A stretch of DNA of 64,000 nt from Owenia fusiformis (taxonomy: Eukaryota > Annelida > Polychaeta > Sabellida > Oweniidae), in the NCBI GenBank assembly GCA_903813345.2, contig CAIIXF020000007.1, positions 7,817,730-7,881,729 of the forward strand. The letters run 5' to 3'. The notes beneath the pieces are model-generated. The model searched no databases, was not told where the DNA came from, and saw nothing but the letters and a program-made list of their open reading frames with translations. Of this stretch, positions 50,501-59,876 are shown piece by piece. Every line of letters begins with the position of its first letter. Within the stretch, counting starts at the first letter, position 1. A program made the position numbers and the translations under genes.

Positions 50501-51126
50501 AAAACCATCAAAATGGAAACAATAACCTTTTTCGTCAGAGCAGCCATTTCGATTGCCTTTTTCTTTTCCATAGCTTCTTTCTTTTCCATGATTGCTTTCT
50601 TCCTTTCTTCCATTGCTTTGATTCGCATTTCTTTCAACACCTGGCACTCTTCTGAGAACTCTTTCTTCGCCAAGGATACCCTACACTGATAGAGAAGTTA
50701 GACATGGCAAACGCGTATGTTTAAAAAGTAGTAGGTCTTTGAAATGTTCAATTCTTTCATGTTTTTTATATTTATCTAGTACTTTGTCTAGAACCTTATT
50801 CTATTTATTAGTATGTTATTACGGTATAGTATTATACAAGTAATATACTGTACCTATATGTATGAGAGATCCTGGAAGGGAGGGGGCTACGATAGATACA
50901 TGTAATATAATTTATAATATAATATTGGAAAAACTGGCCCACAATTAACAACTGGACCAGATATAAAATATAATGAAGACTCATTAGAAGATATTATTCA
51001 TGTTATTTGCAAGTAATACGCAAAGATTCTTACCTTTCTGATCAGTTCGCTCTTGTCTTGCTCTTTTTCCATGGCTGCCGAAGCAGCTACTGCCATGCAC
51101 AAGCATACGAAAACAAGCACCTTCAT
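26594..51126 (-). CDS. Secreted Lys/Glu-rich coiled-coil protein, eight coding exons
   Basis: Minus-strand exons, all phase 0: 51126-51034, 50685-50527, 50402-50229, 50111-49899, 28317-28132, 27994-27935, 27626-27474 and 26740-26594 (stop TAA). Joined they give about 394 residues. Exon 1 encodes a signal peptide (MKVLVFVCLCMAVAASA), so the product is secreted. Exons 2-6 are charged heptad-like helix; exons 2-4 keep a Cys after a Glu near the start, and exons 3-5 end with an LPEE/MPEE motif (KLPEEVQKK, ELPEESQNE, EMPEEEQKK), so they are duplicated modules. Exons 7 and 8 match at 40 of 48 aligned residues and both end NELRKEIFGEDKAE. Intron 4 is 21.6 kb and carries repeats plus another gene. 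I do not recognise the family; an extracellular structural or matrix coiled coil is possible. The exon 4 start is uncertain because the alternative upstream acceptor would bring in a stop codon. Further exons could be hidden in intron 4. Confidence 0.8.
28470..28640. repeat. Cluster of CCCGATTTT words
   Basis: CCCGATTTT and its inverse (AAATCGGGA) recur about six times, partly as a hairpin. The same word clusters again at 29,560-29,690, in the duplicate at 39,408-39,540, and at 49,770-49,835, all within intron 4 of the coiled-coil gene. Confidence 0.6.
30088..31716. mobile_element. Older element with about 120-bp inverted ends, enclosing a mariner-type MITE
   Basis: The block at about 30,088-30,211 is the inverse of about 31,588-31,716, sharing CATTCAAAAATATGAT, GTGATCCCTTTATAAGTCAC, GATTGACTCA and GACTTTACATTGG in matching order. 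A weaker match continues inward for tens of bases. The pair encloses the TA-flanked element at 30,400-31,376. It is present in both copies of the tandem duplication. Confidence 0.6.
30400..31376. mobile_element. Mariner-type MITE, 977 bp
   Basis: The ends CAGGGTGGTTCAAAAAAGTG and CACTTTTTTGGACCACCCTG are inverted repeats bounded by TA on both sides (30,398-30,399 and 31,377-31,378). There is no transposase frame. A run of 12 Gs at 30,801-30,812 is 16 long in the duplicate copy. The same element occurs in copy 2 of the duplication at about 40,258-41,243. Confidence 0.75.
31838..31922. repeat. Start of tandem duplication copy 2, before the foldback insertion
   Basis: These 85 bases repeat 28,953-29,040 with very few differences and stop exactly where the foldback element begins. 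The same unit resumes at 38,888 after repeating CGCTCACCTCAG, the last 12 bases before the insertion. This gives the insertion point and the likely target-site duplication. Confidence 0.8.
32225..38690. repeat. Satellite array of about 348-bp units with higher-order repeats
   Basis: About fifteen units can be marked by the palindrome whose arms are AAACTGGCTCCA / TGGAGCCAGTTT (near 32,369, 32,718, 33,064, 33,390, 33,677, 34,024, 34,350, 35,988, 36,337, 36,685, 37,032, 37,381, 37,729, 38,077 and 38,425). One unit is shortened to about 287 bp. Blocks repeat as groups: 33,350 onward recurs at 34,310 (period 960, three units), and 36,296 onward recurs at 36,993 (period 697, two units). The final unit is inverted. 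A separate transposon interrupts the array at 34,660-35,946. Confidence 0.85.
34660..35946. mobile_element. DNA transposon inserted in the satellite, 1,287 bp, non-autonomous
   Basis: The ends TACTCGTTGCAAGATCCTGG and CCAGGATCTTGCGACGAGTA form inverted repeats matching at 23 of 24 positions including the next four bases. The neighbouring satellite units show the empty site, which fixes an ATT duplication (34,657-34,659 and 35,947-35,949). No frame exceeds about 62 codons. A diverged relative without clear ends lies at about 44,740-45,950. A 3-bp duplication would fit PIF/Harbinger or CACTA, but the ends do not settle it. Confidence 0.75.
38888..41680. repeat. 2.9-kb tandem duplication, copy 2 (remainder)
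   Basis: This stretch repeats 29,029-31,815 with scattered single changes, for example TATG inserted near 41,130 and a 16-G instead of a 12-G run. The match ends after TTGCATAGTTGTTTG. It contains the second copies of the 120-bp inverted repeats and of the mariner-type MITE (about 40,258-41,243). No gene. Confidence 0.85.
40258..41243. mobile_element. Mariner-type MITE, duplicate of 30,400-31,376
   Basis: Ends and TA flanks are the same as in the first copy. It came here as part of the tandem duplication, not by its own transposition, since the flanking sequence is duplicated with it. It has a longer G run (16) and a 4-base insertion (TATG-like) near the right end. Confidence 0.75.
42057..42066 (+). 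promoter_or_regulatory. Possible TATA box of the nested peptide gene
   Basis: TTTTATAAGA lies about 200 bases before the first of the eight acceptor/ATG copies, in the only spot upstream with a good TATA match. A 5' exon would have to start about 30 bases later and end at a donor; GCT|GTATGT near 42,202 is a candidate. This is inferred from motif and position only. Confidence 0.25.
42229..43203 (+). repeat. Eight tandem copies of splice acceptor plus signal-peptide exon start
   Basis: ATG codons stand at 42,261, 42,377, 42,493, 42,609, 42,726, 42,842, 42,958 and 43,074, a period of 116 bases (117 once). Each is directly preceded by CTCTTTTTCAG or CTTCTTTTTCAG, a strong 3' splice site. Each copy encodes the signal-peptide start MQSLSVIYLG. 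Copies 1-7 run into the next copy in a shifted frame and stop; only copy 8 continues into the propeptide. No 5' splice site separates the copies. Copies 1-6 are nearly identical, 7 and 8 share small changes (CAATCCTTGTCA). Confidence 0.9.
43074..49247 (+). CDS. Small secreted prepropeptide, nested in an intron of the opposite strand
   Basis: Two coding exons are supported: 43,074-43,204 and 49,169-49,247 (stop TGA). The first gives a signal peptide of about 24 residues, an acidic propeptide (SPLDEVAEHDD) and, at its end, the residues AAKHVK with an Arg codon split AG|A by the intron, making a Lys-Arg processing site. The second exon gives a basic peptide of 25 residues beginning CVNGC, with two Cys three residues apart and an internal Arg/Lys run. 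The frame holds across the junction (phase 2) for a 69-residue precursor. The acceptor TTGTTTTACAG is strong; the donor GTATTT is weaker. The 5.96-kb intron holds a SINE, a MITE and a tandem array. A secreted hormone, antimicrobial or venom-type peptide are all possible; I recognise no family. An extra exon inside the intron cannot be excluded. Confidence 0.65.
43240..43570 (-). repeat. tRNA-derived SINE with ATACA-type tail
   Basis: Read on the minus strand, it starts with a tRNA-like head containing an A box (TAGCTCAGCGGTAGCGC) and a B box (AGATTCGATCC), then about 200 bases of unrelated body, and ends in a CAATACAATACAATAC tail at about 43,240-43,256. The tRNA arms carry mismatches, so it is not a working tRNA. 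It lies 40 bases after the donor of the peptide gene's first coding exon. Confidence 0.7.
43645..44202. mobile_element. Mariner-type MITE, 558 bp
   Basis: The ends CAGGGTGATCCCAAAAA and TTTTTTTGGTCACCCTG are inverted repeats with TA on both sides (43,643-43,644 and 44,203-44,204). There is no coding frame. It lies inside the intron of the nested peptide gene, next to the SINE. Confidence 0.75.
44740..45950. repeat. Diverged relative of the 34,660-35,946 transposon
   Basis: Shared landmarks in the same order: CCTGGGGA..AT, ATCGCT...TTATTTTA..CGC, ATGACGTCA, ACGG.TACA.TTCAAAT, ATGAACGC/AGAACGC, and ATATTG.C.TGGCGAAATT. Terminal repeats are no longer clear, and similarity is low enough that this copy is much older than the one in the satellite. 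Confidence 0.5.
46040..46270. repeat. Two diverged tandem units with ATGGCGGCC and CATATTTGGTATG
   Basis: Each unit has a GGCGGCC...TTTTA word, then CTCGAAA..T.GTGG.ACGATTTTGTTCATATTTGGTATG-like sequence, about 110 bases apart (GATTTTGTTCATATTTGGT at about 46,111 and 46,230). No coding content. Confidence 0.5.
46917..49110. repeat. Intronic tandem array of about 330-bp units
   Basis: The marker AACAATTGGCGGATCAAC and variants recur near 46,920, 47,258, 47,580, 48,068, 48,415, 48,754 and 49,086, followed each time by AAAGAAAGTGAACTAAAT, ATTTTGAATGCAAAATATA, GATAAAATCAATATG and GAAAACGTATGTAGGAATAT. One unit near 47,850 is shortened. About 6-7 copies, roughly 80-90% alike. It fills the end of the peptide gene's intron and stops about 60 bases before its last exon. 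Confidence 0.85.
49356..49361 (+). terminator. Poly(A) signal of the nested peptide gene
   Basis: AATAAA, 108 bases after the TGA at 49,245-49,247 on the plus strand, gives a short 3' UTR. It supports 49,169-49,247 being the terminal coding exon. Confidence 0.55.
49432..49850. repeat. Diverged third copy of the start of the 2.9-kb unit, itself duplicated
   Basis: TTTTGTGATAAAACATA...CAACGTAC.GTTTGCTTAT.TAATCTTCTT and CGCATTGAACGCATAGATAC at 49,622-49,770 match 29,152-29,250 of the recent duplication, and CCCGATTTT words follow in both. A second weaker copy of the same block precedes it at about 49,432-49,600 (TTTTGTGATAAAACATAATAC, GAACGTTCTGGCACTGAGA). Confidence 0.6.
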
Positions 51127-51130
51127 GTTT
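51034..51130 (-). other. First coding exon of the coiled-coil gene, with upstream splice acceptor
   Basis: On the minus strand the ATG is preceded by a pyrimidine-rich run ending CTGTTTAAG at 51,131, a good 3' splice site, so only four bases (AAAC) of this exon are untranslated and a 5' non-coding exon must lie upstream. The exon closes with AGAAAG|GTAAGA at 51,034. Confidence 0.65.
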
Positions 51131-51441
51131 CTTAAACAGTTAGAAAACAAAAATGATAATGTATTTAGTACATCGCTATATCATGAACAAATAAAATAAT
51201 TATTTTTTACAGTGTTAAGAATAATTAGACCAGCTAAGATTTTATGACCCTGGCGCCAATATCCGCAAGATCTTAATTTTGACCCATTAAAATATAATAT
51301 CCGCAAAAGTTAGAAATGATAAGTTACGACTGTGAGTTAGAATAACATTTTGAATAAACTTAAAGTTATTACGGGGTCACCGCAATATTTAATTAAATAG
51401 TGAATTATTGAAGATTTAAATCAATGAGTCGCAATGCTTAC

Positions 51442-51494
51442 CACGAAGAGTAATGTCCAATTCGAAACACGTGTCATATCTTTGGCTTTTATCC
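51442..51494 (-). promoter_or_regulatory. Probable core promoter and 5' UTR exon of the coiled-coil gene
   Basis: On the minus strand GGATAAAAGCC (51,484-51,494) is a TATA-like box, and 42 bases further on CTCTTCGTG|GTAAGC (51,442) is a near-consensus splice donor. Transcription starting about 30 bases after the box would give a tiny non-coding first exon that joins the acceptor at 51,131 over a ~310-base intron. Position and motifs support this; transcription is not shown. Confidence 0.5.
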
Positions 51495-53342
51495 TCATCT
51501 TATCTGAATGTTATCATATCTTGATATTTGTCATAATAGGGATAGGCAGGTGACAACATCTAAATATTGATGATTACACAAAATAGAAATCCTAAATAGT
51601 TTAAGCACACAGCTGCCCAATAAAACACCACAGAAAGGCACAACATATCATTTATTTTTTCGTAAACAGGAATTTTCCCCTAATTTTGAGATCTCTCTGA
51701 AGTATGACTTTATTGTACTCAAATGAAAATTATCTTAAAGTAGATTCCAAATAGCTTATCATTTTTCAGCTTCAAGGCCCAGAAAATCCAAAACGATCAA
51801 CCGATGTTTGAACTTTCAGCAATTTGTGATTGTGACTTTCAGCAAAGTATGAGTATCCCCCGGTTATTCATTTTGCCAATAAATATAAAATTTACTTTTA
51901 GTGTTATTATTATACATTAAGTACACTAAGTGTAGGATAAATGACTGTATTATACTGAAATATTACATTGTAACGTGTCAGATTCATGAATAGTTTGTTT
52001 TCTTTGATTTGCTAGTGGTTGTGGAGTTGCCGATTTCTAATTATTCACTAATATTAATTTCCAGAAGAGTTTGTTTTCTTAAGAGTCCTTAACATACTTA
52101 GATCGATGATCATGAGCACCTTATCTTCAAGTCAAGTCTTATCTTATCCGTCAACGTTAAACCTTTTGAATTAATATCTTCGAAAATAATGATACACCAA
52201 AAACATTTCTTCTTCTTAAAGTCTTCTGATGATAGAATTGATTTTTGTATACGTGCATTGTAACTATTAAACAGAGATTAAAAATTTTCGCTTTATTTAT
52301 CACTGATTATTTTCTAGAATATCTGAAATATATATTAAGCACACTTTATAAAACATGTTGTCACATTTACTACCAATTCTCTGGTTTTTATTGCATCCTA
52401 ACGATGAAAATATATACTTATATGAGACAATAAAAATGATAAATATACTAGTATGTAAGTAGGTTATCGATGTCTCCTTTGTTGATTATGGAGATATCTG
52501 TTTCTGAGCAAATATTTGCTCCTCTCCAGGGATTCGACTGTTGCCATAGTTACGTTGCATTATTATTTTCCTTTAAAAATGTAACACTATATTCATCATG
52601 TACATCAACGAAGTCGGATGTGTGTAACGAATAATGAAGGTGAGATGTGTTGCTGCATTTCTCTGAAATTCTTTGAAAATCGATGGGCTGCGATTTGAGA
52701 AATTCTAATTTGAACTTTGTCAATTTAACATGCATCCCAATGGTACAAAAAGTAAGAATAGTTCTACCGATCTATTCCTTGCTAGATGCTTTTAGCATGC
52801 ACAGTCTTGGTTTCCTCTCCAAATATACTTTTTAAAACCAAGCGACTATTTTCAGTAGGCCATTTCCTACAGGATGGGCCAATAGAAATGACTCCCTTTA
52901 AGTTATTACTACAAATTCCAGTATGAATATATATTTATGAAATTGAAACTGGAAAAAGGATTCAATTTCCAATACAATGATATAATATCCAATACATTGT
53001 GTGATTTTAACAAAGTTAAATTAAATTGAGCATGACAAAGGTACACTTCTTTTTGTAGAGCATTCGTATATTTACAAATTACTGAATAACGTTTCAAAGT
53101 TGTACATCACAAATTGTCTGGTATTCCATTTTCTGATACCGTAATATATAAGGCACGTTTTGCATTCAGCATGATTTTCTAGGACGATAAAGCCTATCCA
53201 TTTAATACATGTCGTATATTAATCAAACATACAGGTGTTAAATGTACAGTGACCAAGGAATAAACACAATAGTATTACAATGAATATGCATGATAAATGA
53301 TAATGGGATTAGAGGAGTAAGGTCAGTTCTACATGTACATAG
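51495..53342. other. Intergenic region between divergent secreted-protein genes
   Basis: About 1.8 kb separates the promoter of the minus-strand coiled-coil gene from that of the plus-strand Cys-rich gene. It is AT-rich with only short random frames. A second TATA-like word (TAATATATAAGG, about 53,141) precedes the Cys-rich gene but is farther from its ATG than the box shared by both paralogues. Confidence 0.45.
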
Positions 53343-53391
53343 TATAATATATACAGTCATTCAAGCGGAACGAAACACAAGTAAGATCGCC
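53343..53391 (+). promoter_or_regulatory. Core promoter and short 5' UTR of the first Cys-rich gene
   Basis: TATAATATATA at 53,343 is followed by CAGTCATTCAAGCGG and the ATG 49 bases from the box start. The second paralogue has TATAATTATAAT, then AGTCAAGCGG, with its ATG 45 bases from the box. Conservation of AGTATAAT...AGTCA...AAGCGG between paralogues marks the functional core promoter; AGTCA may be the initiator. Confidence 0.65.
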
Positions 53392-56300
53392 ATGGACTAT
53401 CTGTGTCTTATTTTTCTGATAACGATATTTTTAGGAGTGCACTCACAAGGTAAGTTCCTACTAAAATTGTTTCATTTTTTAGAAGATATTTGGCTTATTA
53501 TTCTTTGTCATGTCGACTTTCTAAGAATCCCCAAACTGCATACTTCATTTCAGGAAAACTAAAGATGCTTGCAATAATGTATAAATTTTCATTGAATATG
53601 GTTGCCATATTTATTATTTGGGAGATTTTGGAATTTCCCTCAATTTTTGCACTTTTGATCCTTAGTAACTTCAACTTACTAACTTTTGTTGTATTTGATC
53701 CATAGATTAGTTGGTCATAAATTAATATGGTTGCCATATTTATTATTTCGGAGATTTTGGAATTTCCCTCAATTTTTGCACTTTTGATCCTTAGTAACTT
53801 CAACTTACTAACTTTTGTTGTATTTGATCCATAGATTAGTTGGTCATAAATTAATATGGTTGCCATATTTATTATTTCGGAGATTTTGGAATTTCCCTCA
53901 ATTTTTTCAGTTTTGATCCTTAGTAACTTCAACTTACTAACTTTGGGGAGATGTTGTATTTGATCCATTGATTAGTTGGTCAATTGTACATGATGCTTGA
54001 ATTTTTGTCACTCTCCATAAACCTGATTCTGCCTTAAATATTTTTGGAAATCTTATAGAAATAAAATGATCATTCTGAAATTCAGTTACATTCTGATGGT
54101 TATCACCTGATGTGGTCACGTTTTCATATTTAAGAATTGAGCCTCTTATGTTTATTAATTCCGTATCATTTGCATTAAATGTCTTCATGTTTAGATTGTT
54201 CTAGACGAATGCCAAGATGTAACATCAGGGATCGTAGATGTTGTGGGTGTCCAAGATTGTTCGCTGATCCGATGAGTAGAGTAAGCTTTAGGAGGGCAAT
54301 TATCAAATACAATCAACATTTTTGTGTATTTATATATATTATTTTCGAACCCGTTTCTTTATACAACATTATTTTGGATAGTTATGAGGATTTTGGGGAC
54401 TAAAAAACCTGTGACATAAACATTCTATTGTTCTTTTGTTAGAAACCTACATGGCCATCGTCTGTCATACAAAAAGGATATTGCCGCCATATGCCCTGTA
54501 TCACTGACGCATGCAAAGGGCCTATGGTAGATGCCCAATGTAGAGTTGATATCGACTGTAGTTCCGATGCACAGTTTTGTGCAAACAGTAAATGTATCAA
54601 CAAATTGTCTAATGGACTTGTGTGTTCTGAGAACAAAGTAAGTATTTTTTTATAGACATTTGGTAAATCACAAAATTGATTTTTTTCAAATAAAAATGCA
54701 CATTTTTTAGTATTTTGTTTAATGAGATTTGGAGTTCATACAGAGGCGTTCGCTTGTATTATCACGAGTGGGTCGCTATTTATATTTGTCTCAATGATTT
54801 GTGAGAAAATACCAATATCTTAAAACCTCACATTGTAGTTAACAAACTAACCATAGTCCTTAACACACGCACTTACAAGATTCTATATCAGCAGTCTTAT
54901 CAGTAGAAATCGTGTTTTTGAAGAAAATTCAGTATCATCAAATATGTCAATACGCATAGATCTCCTAAAGATCCCCTCAGGACAAAAAGCCTCCTCTTTT
55001 TTGCTTCATCTAGGAATGCACAAGTGATAAATGTATCGATCGAAAATGCGCGCAGTGCGAAGTGTCATCCGATTGTCCAGGGAACCAAATGTGTGATCGA
55101 CAAGAATGCAGTCCAATTGTTGAGGCGGTTGGGTTCAAGTGTGAAATGAATGAGGTATGACTAGGATAATCATGTAGAATAAAAATTGTCAGTTAAAAGG
55201 TATGGGCAGGAACAAGAAAAATTAAGTTTTTATTTGAAAGGTCTGCATTGTTGCATCGCCTGGCGAGTTTTAAAATTTCATTTTAGGCCTATATGGGAAA
55301 GCGGAGACTAGTAAGATACATCTGCTCTTATATACATTTTCGATTAATTCTTGTATGAAATAAATATTTAAGGAATAATAGTAATTGTGACATTCAAAAT
55401 ATTATTTCTGTGCTTGCTAGATGTGCGAAAGTGGCATATGCATTGACAGTATGTGTGTAGACTGTGCATTTGACGAGGATTGTGAAGGAGGGTTTTGTGC
55501 CACACCCCAGGATGGCAAAGAATACAATTACAACCAATGTACTATGAAAAGATCTATCGAAGCAATATGTACAAGAGATCAAGTAAAGACATTTTATATG
55601 ATTTACAAAAATCCAAACTCATTTCTCTAAGGTCGTCATGATCAGCCTCAAGCATAATCTAATCAATTAAGACAAGTAGTGAGAGATCAATTATATTGTT
55701 TTTATTAAAGTGTCACAGGTAGTGTCAACCATTTTTTCCAGATGTGTGTAAGTGGTAAATGCATCGGCAATGTTTGCATTGATTGCATCAATGACGAAGA
55801 CTGCGCAGGGGACCAATCATTCTGTGGTGAAAGAATGAAGGGGAATCCTTTTAAGACCTGCCTCGATAAGAAAGATTTCGGCAATGGCTGCTCTAGAGAT
55901 CAGGTAATAGAAATATCCCACATAAACGGTTTATTTATTGCAAGAACCCAATTTTTTTGTTTTGTTATTTCTTTATTTACTATAATTTATCTAGCATTAG
56001 ATCTACAAGGTTGGTAAAAGATAACGTCAAGACAAGCTATACTGATTTGAACAGTGCATTAGTAAATAAGAATTTTACTGTAAAGGAAGCAGGGATGAAA
56101 TATCGACCAGTAAAATGTAGCAACATGTTTATCAATGTCATGTAATTGATCGCCTTGTTATGTATGTTAACAAAAATCAATGGATGTTACATTTTATAAA
56201 AGGAATGCACGTCCAATAAGTGTGGAGAGGGTTTATGTGGCAATTGCCTCAACGATGAAGAGTGTGGAGACGCCATGTATTGCGAAGGATTTGGTCAACC

Positions 56301-57667
56301 AGGTGTCCCGAATGATTGCAAACCTAAACATGAATTTGGGACAGAGTGCATAAGAAATGCTGTAAGATTTTATAATCATCCATAGAAAAAATAAGTAAGA
56401 ATTTGAGAAAACGAGGCAATAAAATATTACACATATCTTTCAGTATCTAATCAAGCCTCTGTATCTATTGGATAGTATCATTATCAGATTTTAATATTAA
56501 AATGGTACAATTTGAAAAGGAATGCACGTCCAATAAGTGTGGGGAGGGTTTATGTGGCAATTGCCTCAACGACGAAGAGTGTGGAGCCGCCATGTATTGC
56601 GAAGGATTTGGTCAACCAGATGTCGTGAATGATTGCAAAATCAAACATAGCATTGCAGAAATATGCACAAGAAATGCTGTAAGTGAGCATTAACACAAGA
56701 TTTCAAATTGCACAGCAACCCCATCTATAATTCAAGTTCATACGAAATTAAAACAAGAATGGCATATGACGATGGCTAATTACAGAAAATTAATTTTGAT
56801 TTGAAGCTAGAAACTTGTAACTCGCGATCGTAAGGTAAGATATTCCTCACATGTGTCAATAGCCGTTGTAACTCCACCTGTAATCCTCCTTTCCACTATA
56901 TGCAAACCATAGATGTGTACCTCAGAGAAGTGTGGGATACCACCAGGAGATGGCCTTGGTATATGCGGGTATTGTGCGGAAGATAGAGATTGCGAAGAGA
57001 AAGGCGCATTTTGTAAAGGATTAAAGAAACGTAATGTGGTTAATGAATGCGCGAAGAAAATCAAGAAAGGAGGAGGTTGTGAAAGAAGTGAGGTAGGTCG
57101 ATTTTCATTATTATTTTTTTTCATTTTTCAAAAGTACTTATTTTAAGTAATATTCAATATACCATAAAGATGCAACATACCGTTTACGTAATACACGAAA
57201 GAGCTTATTCCTAGTAATATTTGACTATTTGAGATAATCATCTAGGTGGTTTAACAGCCCTTTCTTTTTTTTTATTTTAGCAATGCACGAATTCGAATAG
57301 CTCGTCTGGGGGTAGAGGATATTGTGATACAGTATGTGGTGATTGTATAATGAGCGATCATTGTGAAGGTGGATCACACTGCAGAGGGAGTGGCTCCACA
57401 ATTACAAATGAATGTGAACCCGACGTCAAGAATAACAACTGGTGTGAGGAAGACACGTGGTGTGCAAGTGGACATTGTGTCATGAATCTTTGCAGGGTCT
57501 GTGGAGAAGACGCGCATTGCGCAGAAGGAAAGATATGTTCGCCGGAGTTCAAGTGTAAAAGACTGCAAAGTCGGGGTAAACCATGTTACAGGAATGAAGA
57601 ATGTAAATCAAACAATTGTGATAAAGGAACCTGTAAAGGAAAACTAAGAAATAAATTAGATATTTGA
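53392..57667 (+). CDS. Secreted repeat Cys-rich protein (EB-/Dickkopf-N-like modules), ten exons
   Basis: Exons: 53392-53449, 54195-54280, 54443-54637, 55014-55154, 55421-55582, 55742-55903, 56203-56361, 56520-56678, 56913-57092 and 57281-57667 (TGA). All junctions are GT-AG and keep frame, giving 562 residues. Exon 1 is a signal peptide (MDYLCLIFLITIFLGVHSQ). Exon 2 is a small Arg/Cys module with spacing C-x6-C-x6-CC-x-C. Exons 3-10 carry about eight related modules with Cys patterns such as CxxC..DEDC...FC...C, like EB modules or the Dickkopf N-terminal Cys domain. From exon 3 on, all exons are phase 0, which allows in-frame duplication; exons 7 and 8 agree at 43 of 53 residues. No membrane segment or GPI signal is seen. 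It is probably a secreted disulfide-rich protein; ligand and role are unknown. Confidence 0.85.
53597..53985. repeat. Three tandem units of about 128 bp in intron 1
   Basis: GGTTGCCATATTTATTATTT begins units at 53,601, 53,729 and 53,858, each followed by GAGATTTTGGAATTTCCCTC and GATCCTTAGTAACTTCAAC. The units are almost identical. They create a long minus-strand open frame of 156 codons, which is repeat translation and not a gene. Confidence 0.8.
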
Positions 57668-57718
57668 GCATATCTTCAAAACAATTTTAAATGGAGGTTT
57701 CCCGTTGACACTCTTATA

Positions 57719-57724
57719 AATAAA
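57719..57724 (+). terminator. Poly(A) signal of the first Cys-rich gene
   Basis: AATAAA lies 52 bases after the TGA at 57,665-57,667, the first canonical signal downstream. Confidence 0.6.
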
Positions 57725-57959
57725 CCAGATTCAGTTGTCCCATATTACATTTGATACAATTTGATCTATGTTGTAACGGTACTAGCATCCACAGCCATTT
57801 TGATATTAGACTAGGAGTACTGGTCTTCTCCATTATGAATTGTAATTAGGACAAATGCCGCATGGATGAGATGTCCCGTGGTTTTGTGGTTTTGGATAGC
57901 CATAATGGTTCGTGGATTGGTGGGTGAAGTCGTAATAGAGATTATTTCTTTGGACGTTA

Positions 57960-59440
57960 GGTTTTTTGGATGTTGGAGCTGTTTCCATTGTACTAACTGC
58001 GTTCTTGAAAGTTCTTGAAAATAGAGTTTGTTTTCTTTGTGCTAATTGTGTTCTTGAAAGTTCTTGAAAATAGGGTTTGTTTTCTTTGTGCTAACTGTGC
58101 TCTTGAAAATGTTTCAAATTGGGTCTTGAAGTTATTTCCTCAATGTGCTCACTGTGTTCTTGAACGTTTTTGGATATTGGAGTTGTTTCATTTGTGCTAA
58201 CTGCATGTTTTCTTTAACGTTTGGGGATATTGGAGTTGTTTCATTTGTGCTAACTGCATGTTTTCTTTAAAGTTTTGGGATATTGGAGTTGTTTCATTTG
58301 TGCTAACTGCATGTTTTCTTGAACGTTTTTGGGATATTGTAATTGTTTCATTTGTGCTAACTGCATGTTTTCTTTAAAGTTTTTGGATATTGGAGTTGTT
58401 TCATTTGTGCTAACTGCATGTTTTCTTTAAAGTTTTGGGATATTGTAATTGTTTCATTTGTGCTAACTGCATGTTTTCTTTGAAGTTTTTGGATATTGGA
58501 GTTGTTTCATTTGTGCTAACTGCATGTTTTCTTTAAGGTTTTTGGATATTGGAGTTGTTTCATTTGTGCTAACTGCATGTTTTCTTTGAAGTTTTTGGAT
58601 ATTGGAGTTGTTTCATTTGTGCTAACTGCATATTTTCTTTAAAGTGTTTGGATATTGGAGTTGTTTCATTTGTGCTAACTGCATGTTTTCTTTAAGGTTT
58701 TTGGATATTGGAGTTGTTTCATTTGTGCTAACTGCATGTTTTCTTTGAAGTTTTTGGATATTGGAGTTGTTTCATTTGTGCTAACTGCATGTTTTCTTTA
58801 AAGTTTTTGGATATTGGAGTTGTTTCATTTGTGCTAACTGCATGTTTTCTTTAAAGTTTTGGGATATTGGAGTTGTTTCATTTGTGCTAACTGCATGTTT
58901 TCTTTAAAGTTTTGGGATATTGGAGTTGTTTCATTTGTGCTAACTGCATGTTTTCTTGAACGTTTTTGGGATATTGTAATTGTTTCATTTGTGCTAACTG
59001 CATGTTTTCTTTAAGGTTTGTGGATATTGTGCTAACTGCATGTTTTCTTTGAAGTTTTTGGATATTGGAGTTGTTTCAGTTGTGCTAACGGTGTTTTAGA
59101 GTGTCTTTGAATATTGGATGTGTTGCCTTTGTGCTTACTTTGTTCTTGAACGTTTTTGGATATTGTAGTTGTTTCATCTGTGGTAACTGCATGTTTTCTT
59201 TAAAATCTTTGGATAGTGGAGTTGTTTCATTTGTGCTAACGGTGTTCTTGAGTGTCTTTGAATATTGGATTTGTTTCCTGTGTGCTTACTTTGTTCTTGA
59301 ACGTTTTTGGATATTGTAGTTGTTTCATCTGCGGTAACTGCATGTTTTTGGGATATTGGAGTTGTTTCCTACGGTGTTCTTGAACGTTTTTGGATAATAG
59401 AATTGTTTCCTTTGTGCTAGCTGCGTTTTTAACGTTTTTG
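57960..59440. repeat. Minisatellite of about 53-bp units between the paralogues
   Basis: The unit TTTTTGGATATTGGAGTTG, TTTCATTTGTGCTAACTGC, ATGTTTTCTTTAAAG repeats about 25 times. The central copies (58,190-59,050) are nearly identical; both edges are degenerate (TTCTTGAACGTTTTTGGATA variants). Array position is just 3' of the first gene's poly(A) signal and about 480 bases before the second gene. No function is evident. Confidence 0.9.
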
Positions 59441-59876
59441 CCTCAAGAATTGGAAAGCACAGAACTATTGCTTGCAATAATCGTGACAATGCAAAACCTG
59501 GACTTAATACTCATAAAGATGAATTGAAAATCCTTAAAATGTAATCAAAGGTCAATGGCAAATATTATGTCTTTATTGAATAGTTACTGTGATATTCATA
59601 CTAGGATATTACTTCATTTGGACGTACCTTTTGGAGTTACGGCCGTTTGCAGAATAGGAATGTAATAAAAAGGCTATGTGACTACTTTTTTACCACATTC
59701 GATTCATCATATATTATGATATACATTACGTAAATTGCATAAGTATTTTATAATAACCAATCTCACAAATCTTAAAAAACGTTAAATATGCTGGTGTAAA
59801 AACAATTAAGTTGATTATGATTACGAATATGATCATAAATACGATAACCGGTATTAATATTGTCAAATGAAGCTAG

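Noticed and set aside
53498-53968. 156-codon minus-strand open frame
   Set aside because: It is a translation of the three 128-bp intron repeats, antisense to a well-supported gene.
56807-57124. 105-codon minus-strand frame opposite exon 9 of the first Cys-rich gene
   Set aside because: It is the antisense shadow of a strongly supported coding exon.
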